DNA of 64,000 nucleotides from positions 1-64,000 of the forward strand of contig JADKJV010000007.1 of the NCBI GenBank assembly GCA_016720825.1. The letters are read 5' to 3'. Source of the DNA: Chitinophagaceae bacterium (GTDB lineage Bacteria > Bacteroidota > Bacteroidia > Chitinophagales > Chitinophagaceae). Under the pieces are notes generated by a model, which saw only the letters and a program-made list of their open reading frames with translations, searched no databases and had not been told where the DNA came from. The translations under genes and the position numbers were made by a program. This document shows, piece after piece, positions 57,891 through 64,000 of the stretch (within the stretch, counting starts at the first letter, position 1; every line of letters starts with the position of its first letter).

Positions 57891-59557
57891 TAGAACTCTA
57901 CCACCCCTTCCTTCTTATCCTTCCCCCTCATATAAACCACTTTCACCCGATCCCCTTTTTTCATTTTGCCCAGCGCCTGCATATAACCTTCCAGGCTGTT
58001 TGTGGGGTAATCACCAAGCTGCAGGATGATATCACCCGCCTGCAAACCGGCTTTTTGCGCAGGCTTACCGTCTGTTACACCATCCGCTTTCACACCAGTT
58101 CCGGCGAAAGTATAATCAGGCATGATACCCATTGATACACTGAAACGGGCATTGGTTGAACTCTGCACCTCGCGGGTTTTGGTAAACGCCGGGCGGGGCT
58201 GGCTGTTCATCCAGTCTATGATTTTATAGATATGATTAATGATAACCTGTTCACCGGTGTAATTGATTTTGTCAGCATCATCAGAAGGTTTGTGATAATC
58301 ACTGTGCAGACCGGTGAAGAAGAACAGAACGGGAATATCTTTTTTATAAAATGAAGTATGATCACTGGGACCGGAACCGGCACTGTCATATTTGAAACGC
58401 AAAGGCGCAAATCCCTTGATATCAAGTGCCGCATTTTCGTAAATTTTTCCCCAGGTGGGAGATGTGCCGTAACCACCTACTGTAATTACATGGGTGCTGT
58501 CGTTCAAACGGCCCACCATGTCCATATTAATCATATAACTCGCAGTCTTAAGATCAACAGGTGAATGGTCAGCAAAATATTTAGACCCGAACAAACCCAG
58601 TTCCTCACCGGAGAAAGCCACAAAGAGGTAATTATTCGCTGTAAGTTTGCTGTCTTTTAATTTTTTAGAAATTTCAATCAGTGCCGCTGTGCCACTGGCA
58701 TTATCATCCGCACCATTGTGGATCTGGGGTGAATCAAAATGACGGATCATTGAATTCCCGTCTTCACCATAACCCAGATGATCAAAATGCGCACCCAGGA
58801 TCACAGTCGTCGCTGCATGGTTATCAAGGAAACCTACCACGTTATGTCCTGTCCGCTTTTTCTCACTTACATTAATATTCATCACTACCCTCACGGTTGC
58901 TGTCTGGTCGACCAGGTGTTTGGCAGATGTTTCCTTACTGAGATAAATAACCGGGATACTTGTTTTTTCAGCCCTGTCTTTTTTATCAAATTCAAGATTA
59001 TCTGCAATGGCTGAACTGTTAAACAGGAACACGGCTGTAGCACCGCGTTCATTTGCTTTCGCGGTGTTCTTGCGGATATAATCCACCAGGTCGAAATGCG
59101 GATTGGTTTTATTTTCTTCCATCGTTTCTTTCAGGTCAATAAACCAGGGCATGCCGGCTTCCTGAACTGAAACGGAAGGCGTGGCATCCAGTTTCAATAC
59201 GGGACTGAAAGCAAACGGGAAATACTGCGCAGGTGCCTTCAGGGTGTCGCCATCCAGAATCAGGTATGATTCCTTATCTATTTGCTTGCCGTCATTCACT
59301 TCAAAAGGCTGGATATATCCATCGGTACCGGCAGGTGCGAGACCAATTTGTTTAAACTGATCGCTGATATAGTCCATTGCCAGTTTCTCGCCCGGCATAC
59401 CGGTACGGCGGCCTTCGAGTTTGTCGTCAGATAAATAGCCAATATGGGCTTTTAACTGGTCAACAACCCGGTTGTCTGATTTCGAGATTTTGGCCGGACC
59501 CGAACAGGAGAAAGCCATAAATACGATCAGCAGGGCAAAAAGAAAGCGGTGTTTCAT
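57890..59557 (-). CDS. M28 family zinc aminopeptidase with PDZ domain, lipoprotein
   Basis: 555 residues with a lipoprotein signal (MKHRFLFALLIVFMAFSC). The start at 59557 is chosen over a Met 8 codons upstream; a TACCTTTG box at 59579 fits. A PA-type insert lies at about 130-240. The M28 dizinc site has GAHFDHLG (His), HNGADDNASG (bridging Asp), SGEELGLFGS (catalytic Glu pair), NMDMVGR (Asp) and SDYHKPSDD (His). A C-terminal PDZ domain follows (about 450-555: GTGVKADGVTDGKPAQKAGLQAGDIILQLGD). It removes N-terminal amino acids from peptides in the periplasm or at the surface. All metal ligands are present. Confidence 0.93.
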   Translation of the reverse strand: MKHRFLFALLIVFMAFSCSGPAKISKSDNRVVDQLKAHIGYLSDDKLEGRRTGMPGEKLAMDYISDQFKQIGLAPAGTDGYIQPFEVNDGKQIDKESYLILDGDTLKAPAQYFPFAFSPVLKLDATPSVSVQEAGMPWFIDLKETMEENKTNPHFDLVDYIRKNTAKANERGATAVFLFNSSAIADNLEFDKKDRAEKTSIPVIYLSKETSAKHLVDQTATVRVVMNINVSEKKRTGHNVVGFLDNHAATTVILGAHFDHLGYGEDGNSMIRHFDSPQIHNGADDNASGTAALIEISKKLKDSKLTANNYLFVAFSGEELGLFGSKYFADHSPVDLKTASYMINMDMVGRLNDSTHVITVGGYGTSPTWGKIYENAALDIKGFAPLRFKYDSAGSGPSDHTSFYKKDIPVLFFFTGLHSDYHKPSDDADKINYTGEQVIINHIYKIIDWMNSQPRPAFTKTREVQSSTNARFSVSMGIMPDYTFAGTGVKADGVTDGKPAQKAGLQAGDIILQLGDYPTNSLEGYMQALGKMKKGDRVKVVYMRGKDKKEGVVEF

Positions 59558-59578
59558 GTTTTTTCTTTTGGAATCACG

Positions 59579-59586
59579 CAAAGGTA
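59579..59586 (-). promoter_or_regulatory. Putative -7 box TACCTTTG of the M28 peptidase gene
   Basis: Matches TAnnTTTG, 21 bp upstream of ATG 59557. Confidence 0.5.
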
Positions 59587-59691
59587 TCGCCGGCAGCGAT
59601 TATTCGGATGATATTCGTCTTTTTCGCCAAACTTTTCCTGATCCGGCTTTATAAATCCGCAATTCGTAACCTTAAATTGAGTGGAGGATTT

Positions 59692-59699
59692 TATTTTTG
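59692..59699 (+). promoter_or_regulatory. Putative -7 box TATTTTTG of feoB
   Basis: Matches TAnnTTTG, 18 bp upstream of the GTG start at 59718; no good -33 box at the usual spacing. Confidence 0.45.
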
Positions 59700-59717
59700 C
59701 AGGATTCACCATAACGA

Positions 59718-61838
59718 GTGTCCCTTAAAAACTTACATATCGCCCTTGTTGGTAATCCGAACAGCGGAAAAAGCTCCCTGTTTAACTGCCTGACGGGGCT
59801 TCACCAGAAAACCGGCAATTTCCCGGGGGTCACCGTAGATAAGAAAACCGGCACCGCCCCGATTGCACCCGGATTGAATGCTGAAATCATCGATTTGCCC
59901 GGTTCCTATAGTTTATATCCCAAAAGGATGGACGAATGGGTAACCTACAAAGTGATGCTGAACCAGGACACGGATATCCGTGCCGATGTGATTGTAGCCG
60001 TGGCTGATGCCAGCAATCTGAAGAGAAACCTGCTCTTCTGCACCCAGCTGATTGACCTGAAAATCCCCATGGTGATTGCCCTTTCCATGATGGATATGGC
60101 CCGAAGTAAAGGGATCAAGATTGATATCCCCGCTTTGGAAAGGGAACTGGGCGTACCTGTTGTAGCGGTGAATTCCCGCAAAAACAAAGGGATTCCCCAG
60201 CTGAAAAAGGCCATTGAACTTACCGTTGCACAATCAGAAAAAACCCAGGTCCGGGATTTTATTGATAATAAAGCTTTAGCTCCCGCCCCGATCGCGGAAG
60301 TAAAGACCCTTTTCCCGAAAATCAGCGATTACGGTGCGATTCATTACCTGATCAACCACGAAAATTTTGCTTTCGACGCGGCCATGCAGGACACGATCGA
60401 AAACATTGAGATCAGGAATAATTTCAACCCCACCCGCACGCAGGCCGACGAAATCCTGCAGCGTTACGGAAGAATCAGGCAGATCATGCAGGTTGCCGTA
60501 ACTGAACCCGATCCGCTGCAGAAAACACTTTTCACGGAAAGACTGGACAACCTCATGCTCCACCGGCGCTGGGGTTACCTGATTTTACTGACGGTCCTGT
60601 TTTTATTATTCCAGAGTGTATTCTGGCTGGCCCAGTACCCCATGGGATGGATCGAACTGGGTTTTGCAGAACTGAGCTCCTCGCTGGCCAATAGTTTACC
60701 GGATAACCGCTGGACCGACCTCCTTATAAATGGAGTCATTGCCGGACTCAGCGGCATATTGGTTTTTGTGCCACAGATAATGATCCTGTTTGGCATCATA
60801 ACGATTTTAGAAGATACGGGTTATATGGCGCGGATCAGCTTCCTGTCGGACCGGCTGATGCGCAGCGTAGGACTAAACGGCAAAAGCGTGATGCCAATGA
60901 TCAGCGGATTTGCCTGTGCGGTGCCAGCCATTATGAGTGCCCGGAATATTGAGAACCGCAAAGAGAGATTACTTACTATACTGGTTACACCACTCATGAG
61001 CTGCTCGGCGAGACTGCCGGTGTATACCATCCTCATCGGGCTGGTCATTCCCAAAACTTATTTATTCGGATTTCTGGGTGTGCAGGGTTTGGTGATGATG
61101 GCGTTGTACCTGCTCGGACTGGTAATGGCGCTGGTGGTTTCATCCATCGCGCGGTGGTTTATAAAAATTAAAGAGAAAAGCTTTTTTATACTTGAATTGC
61201 CCACTTACCGTGCACCGCGTTTTAAAAACGTAATCCCGACCATGATCAGCAAGGCCAGGATTTTTGTGGTAGATGCGGGTAAGGTGATTATGGTGATCAG
61301 TTTAATCCTCTGGGCACTTTGTTCCTTCGGGCCCAACCAGCGGATTGAAAAACTCAATACCGAATACAGGCAACAGATTGCAGTTGCCGGTGCCAATAAA
61401 GATTCACTCACGGCTATTTACAAAACCCAAAAGCTGGAATCCTCTTATGCAGGCATTTTGGGTAAAAGCATCGAACCCGCTATCCGGCCGCTCGGCTACG
61501 ATTGGAAAATCGGCATTGCATTAATTACCTCCTTCGCCGCCCGCGAAGTGTTTGTTGGTACCATGGCCACGCTGTACAGTGTGGGTGATGACCAGAAAGG
61601 TGCAGTGCTGCTGAATGAAAAAATGAAATCAGCAAAACTGGAAGACGGGACTAAAGTATTTACGCTTGCAACAGGACTTTCGCTGATGATATTCTATGTT
61701 TTTGCGATGCAGTGTATGAGTACGCTGGCGGTTGTAAAAAGGGAAACGAAAACGTGGAAGTGGCCGGTGATACAGTTATTGTATATGACGGGGCTGGCGT
61801 ATGTGATGAGTCTTTTAGTGTACACGCTCTTTAAATAG
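59718..61838 (+). CDS. feoB: Ferrous iron transporter FeoB
   Basis: 706 residues from a GTG. An N-terminal G domain has GNPNSGKSSLFN (G1), FPGVTVDKKTG (switch/G2), IIDLPGSYSLYP (G3) and ALSMMDMARSKG (G4). The usual G4 Asn (NxxD) is Ser here. The membrane part has gating motifs GFACAVPAIMSARN and MSCSARLPVY, and a C-terminal AAREVFVGTMATLYSVG region. It moves Fe2+ across the inner membrane. No feoA or feoC lies beside it. The stop codon TAG is the first part of an AGATATTAG repeat. Confidence 0.95.
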   Translation: MSLKNLHIALVGNPNSGKSSLFNCLTGLHQKTGNFPGVTVDKKTGTAPIAPGLNAEIIDLPGSYSLYPKRMDEWVTYKVMLNQDTDIRADVIVAVADASNLKRNLLFCTQLIDLKIPMVIALSMMDMARSKGIKIDIPALERELGVPVVAVNSRKNKGIPQLKKAIELTVAQSEKTQVRDFIDNKALAPAPIAEVKTLFPKISDYGAIHYLINHENFAFDAAMQDTIENIEIRNNFNPTRTQADEILQRYGRIRQIMQVAVTEPDPLQKTLFTERLDNLMLHRRWGYLILLTVLFLLFQSVFWLAQYPMGWIELGFAELSSSLANSLPDNRWTDLLINGVIAGLSGILVFVPQIMILFGIITILEDTGYMARISFLSDRLMRSVGLNGKSVMPMISGFACAVPAIMSARNIENRKERLLTILVTPLMSCSARLPVYTILIGLVIPKTYLFGFLGVQGLVMMALYLLGLVMALVVSSIARWFIKIKEKSFFILELPTYRAPRFKNVIPTMISKARIFVVDAGKVIMVISLILWALCSFGPNQRIEKLNTEYRQQIAVAGANKDSLTAIYKTQKLESSYAGILGKSIEPAIRPLGYDWKIGIALITSFAAREVFVGTMATLYSVGDDQKGAVLLNEKMKSAKLEDGTKVFTLATGLSLMIFYVFAMQCMSTLAVVKRETKTWKWPVIQLLYMTGLAYVMSLLVYTLFK

Positions 61839-61866
61839 ATATTAGAGATCAGATATTAGATATTAG
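61835..61866. repeat. AGATATTAG dispersed repeat, copy 5
   Basis: TAGATATTAGAGATCAGATATTAGATATTAG begins with the feoB stop codon and is followed by GGGCGTGATT, a short motif also seen beside other repeats at 11293 and 26380. Confidence 0.7.
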
Positions 61867-61898
61867 TTGGGCGTGATTGCCTGAAGACTCCTAAAGCA

Positions 61899-62026
61899 AT
61901 TTTACCACAAAGTGCACAAAGAAATACCCCCCGCTTTCGCTTCGCTTCAGCGGGCAAAGAAAGGTCACAAGGGTTCTAACTTTGTGGACTTTGTGGTTTT
62001 TTCTTAGTGTCCCTTGTGGTAAAAAT
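61899..62026. repeat. Heptamer palindrome overlapping a gene end
   Basis: Arms TTTTACCACAAAGTGCAC... and ...GTGTCCCTTGTGGTAAAA, with a CCCCGC...GCGGG inner hairpin. The last 23 bp encode the end of the serine hydrolase at 62004-62882. Confidence 0.75.
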
Positions 62027-62882
62027 TATTCAAAAGATACGCCGACATCAACCTCGCCACCGCCCACGCTTCATTCTCATGCACCCATCGCTGGTCCTCA
62101 TTGTTTTTGGTGAAGATGCAGAAGATGTACGGATTCCTCGGTACGTTCACCAGCATTACTTCACTCCGGGAGGCATTCACACAACCGTTTTTACTGAATA
62201 CTTCAATGGTTGGTGGTATTCGTGAAATCGCTTCATTTTCATCCCAGTAATTCCGGCCGAGGCATCGCATCATTCGTTCACAGAGTTCAGGAGTGAAAAT
62301 TTCATTGCGGTACATTTTCTCCAGGATCATTCCCATTTCGCGCGGCGTGGTTTGTCCCCAGCCATAGATAGTGCGGTTTCCCTCGCGGCCCGGTGTGCGT
62401 GAATTCACACGGGTATCTTTCAATCCCATGCTGTCGAGGATTTCATTGATGCGGGCGCCACCGCCTGCGAGTCCCTGCAACCAGAGGCTGGCTGTATTAT
62501 CACTCGTAGTAAGCATCAGCATGATGAGTTTTTTCAGCGGTATTTTTTCATTGGCTTTATAAGAACCGAGAATATCCGAGCCGGAATAATAGAGGCTGTC
62601 CTTATAAACAAACTCAGAATCATAATTCAGCTCACCGGTTTGCATTTTAGACAGGATACCGGTGAATATGGGAATTTTTACAATGCTGGCTGTCGGGAAT
62701 ACAGTATCCGCATTGATCATAACGACTTTACCTGTCCGCAGGTTTTTAACGTAAACACCGACGCTGCCGTGGAAGTTGGCCATGATTTGCTGCAAGCCAA
62801 CTTTTAGTTGTTTGTCTTCACGTTGGGCAGTTGAATGCAGGGAGCAGGTGGCGAGGAGGAAGAGGAGGAGGGTTTTTTTCAT
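62004..62882 (-). CDS. Beta-lactamase-like serine hydrolase (class A fold)
   Basis: 292 residues with a signal peptide ending LHSTAQ. Class A-type motifs: FPTASIVKIPI (SxxK, Ser about 66, Lys about 69), LTTSDNTAS (SDN, about 127-129), and VFSKNGCVN (KNG in the place of KTG). The omega-loop region reads GREGNRTIYGWGQTTP, which lacks the usual ExELN spacing, so it may not hydrolyse beta-lactams like a true class A enzyme. A peptidoglycan- or peptide-directed serine hydrolase is equally possible. The last six codons (FYHKGH) come from the arm of a repeat. Confidence 0.82.
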   Translation of the reverse strand: MKKTLLLFLLATCSLHSTAQREDKQLKVGLQQIMANFHGSVGVYVKNLRTGKVVMINADTVFPTASIVKIPIFTGILSKMQTGELNYDSEFVYKDSLYYSGSDILGSYKANEKIPLKKLIMLMLTTSDNTASLWLQGLAGGGARINEILDSMGLKDTRVNSRTPGREGNRTIYGWGQTTPREMGMILEKMYRNEIFTPELCERMMRCLGRNYWDENEAISRIPPTIEVFSKNGCVNASRSEVMLVNVPRNPYIFCIFTKNNEDQRWVHENEAWAVARLMSAYLLNNFYHKGH

Positions 62883-62899
62883 AACGAGATAATTATAAT

Positions 62900-63075
62900 A
62901 AAGCTATAGCAGGGAGCAGGATGCAGGGGGCAGGGGGCAGGTGGCAGGTGGAATCCGGGATGGTGAAGTTTTTCCATTATATATTTTTTTAAGCAGGTCG
63001 CTTTTGCTCTGCGAAACCTCCGCTCTGCGAAACCTCTGGTTTCGCAGTTATATTATGTCGCCTCTGGCGACACTA
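62900..63075. repeat. GCAGGGG microrepeats and CTCTGG-loop hairpins
   Basis: GCAGGGGGCAGGTGGCAGG-type direct repeats (about 62908-62950) are followed by two copies of TCTGCGAAACCTC, an inverted GGTTTCGCAG, and a GTCGCC-TCT-GGCGAC hairpin. No gene is seen between 62883 and 63097. Confidence 0.55.
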
Positions 63076-63097
63076 AATAGAATAGATTAAACAAATC

Positions 63098-64000
63098 TTA
63101 CCTGATCTTCTCCACTTTCCCTAAAATCATCTTTGTACATCGTTTATCCCTTTCCTCCGGGTTTACAAACAGCAACTCTAGTCTGGTGATTTCAAAATCC
63201 GGTGTATTAAATTCATTGGTTACGCTTATAGCCTGCTTTCAGTATCTCATCTGAGTCTCTAATATCATAGAGCAGCCAGTTATCGTCTCCGGTTAGTGCT
63301 GCTGTATCCGGGATTTCTTTCCGCAGGGATGATGTATAAAATTCAAAGGAGGAACTGTAAAATCCTTTCCAGACATAAATCTTATCATGATTGATATGTC
63401 CTTTAACAACCGTTGGCATCTTTGCGAGGTTGTTTCCCCCCTGGTAACGGAGTAATTGCGGGTAAAAATTGGTGTTGAGCAGGAAGAACACGCAAATCAT
63501 CACCGCCACTGATAATACAATAGATTGCTGGAAGCGGTTGAGTAAAACAGAGCGCAGGCTATACATAAATAAAGCCAGTGTAATTATCAGTCCGGCGTAA
63601 ATGAGGTAAGATTTTATGGGAAAGGCCCAGAAATTAATTACCAGTAATCCGGCAAATAATATTCCTGCAATACCAAGTTGCAGGGGTTTGAGCCAAACTG
63701 CTTTTTCGCCAGACTGCATCAGCCAGGAGGCGGTTAATACTGACGCTGCAGGGAATACAATATTCAGGTAATGCGGGAGTTTGAATCCGGATATGGAAAC
63801 CACGATGATGATAACAATGATCACACCGGGCGTGAACCATTCATCTTTTCTCTTCAAAAAGTTTTTAAGGCGGAGAAAGAGTGCATAATATGCAATGAAA
63901 CTCCAGGGTGCAAACGCCCAGAGGAAAGAGTGCAGGAAAAAGAAATAATCATTCCTGGCGTCATGGCCCATTTCACCAGCGAACCTTTCCACGCTTTGGT
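63098..64000 (-). CDS. Glycosyltransferase family 39 / ArnT-like protein, partial (one frameshift)
   Basis: The C-terminal part of a polytopic membrane transferase; the 5' end lies beyond the window. RNDYFFFLHSFLWAFAPWSF and GFKLPHYLNIVFPAASVLTA are typical of the family, followed by membrane helices and a soluble tail. The first frame stops at 63213, but one extra A near 63226 hides a sensible continuation: SVTNEFNTPDFEITRLELLF, VNPEERDKRCTKMI, stopping at 63098. The domain order matches Bacteroidota GT39 proteins that transfer sugars from polyprenyl phosphates. The acceptor is unknown. Confidence 0.78.

Overview
The window reads as a chromosomal segment of a Bacteroidota bacterium, most likely family Chitinophagaceae. 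Support comes from Bacteroidota-typical families (two large plug-plus-barrel outer-membrane proteins, GLPGLI, HYC_CC_PP, IPExxxVDY and PspC/PadR proteins, CtlX), signal peptides ending in -AQ, -7 promoter boxes of the form TAnnTTTG, and the lack of clear Shine-Dalgarno sequences. The gene content is mostly housekeeping and envelope functions. I see no rRNA, CRISPR array, insertion sequence or prophage.

Layout. 0-8 kb: a small lipoprotein, a PagL-like barrel, NagA, and a vanadium haloperoxidase-like enzyme paired with an FG-GAP/ASPIC repeat protein. 8-11 kb: a histidine kinase/response regulator operon divergent from a GLPGLI gene. 11-18 kb: WG-repeat protein, GH10-like lipoprotein, a Crp/DUF2892/rhodanese cluster and a Ca-type P-ATPase. 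18-23 kb: alpha/beta hydrolase, a putative copper locus (HYC_CC_PP protein and a TonB receptor with an N-terminal metal-binding domain), a GxxExxY gene and tRNA-Lys. 23-31 kb: two large outer-membrane barrels and small exported proteins. 31-46 kb: SWI/SNF helicase, ComB, SRPBCC, GcvT, PspC/PadR, DUF3089, membrane protein, universal stress protein, AsnS. 46-57 kb: Rho, SelU, a second GxxExxY gene, a tandem-repeat protein, an exported solitary tail-sheath homologue, SelD, hydrolase, IPExxxVDY, pterin dehydratase. 57-64 kb: CtlX, M28 peptidase, FeoB, serine hydrolase and a truncated GT39.

Links between genes. SelU and SelD together make and use selenophosphate for tRNA 2-selenouridine. The kinase/regulator pair may control both GLPGLI and the 26 kb outer-membrane barrel, because a similar 10-bp direct repeat lies at a similar distance upstream of each putative -7 box.

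The intergenic DNA is unusual. About sixteen palindromic elements (called heptamer palindromes here) are built from degenerate CACAAAG-type heptamers and usually end in TTTACCAC / GTGGTAAA. Within one element nearly all heptamers share the same variant (CACAAAG, CACAGAG or ACATAGG), in both arms and sometimes in the loop. Other microrepeat palindromes and an AGATATTAG repeat sit at stop codons. The standout gene is the sheath homologue with a Sec signal peptide and no injection-system neighbours.

Caveat: at least twelve single-base disruptions, mostly in short homopolymers, break eight genes. They look like uncorrected sequencing indels, so those genes are annotated as single loci across the frameshifts.
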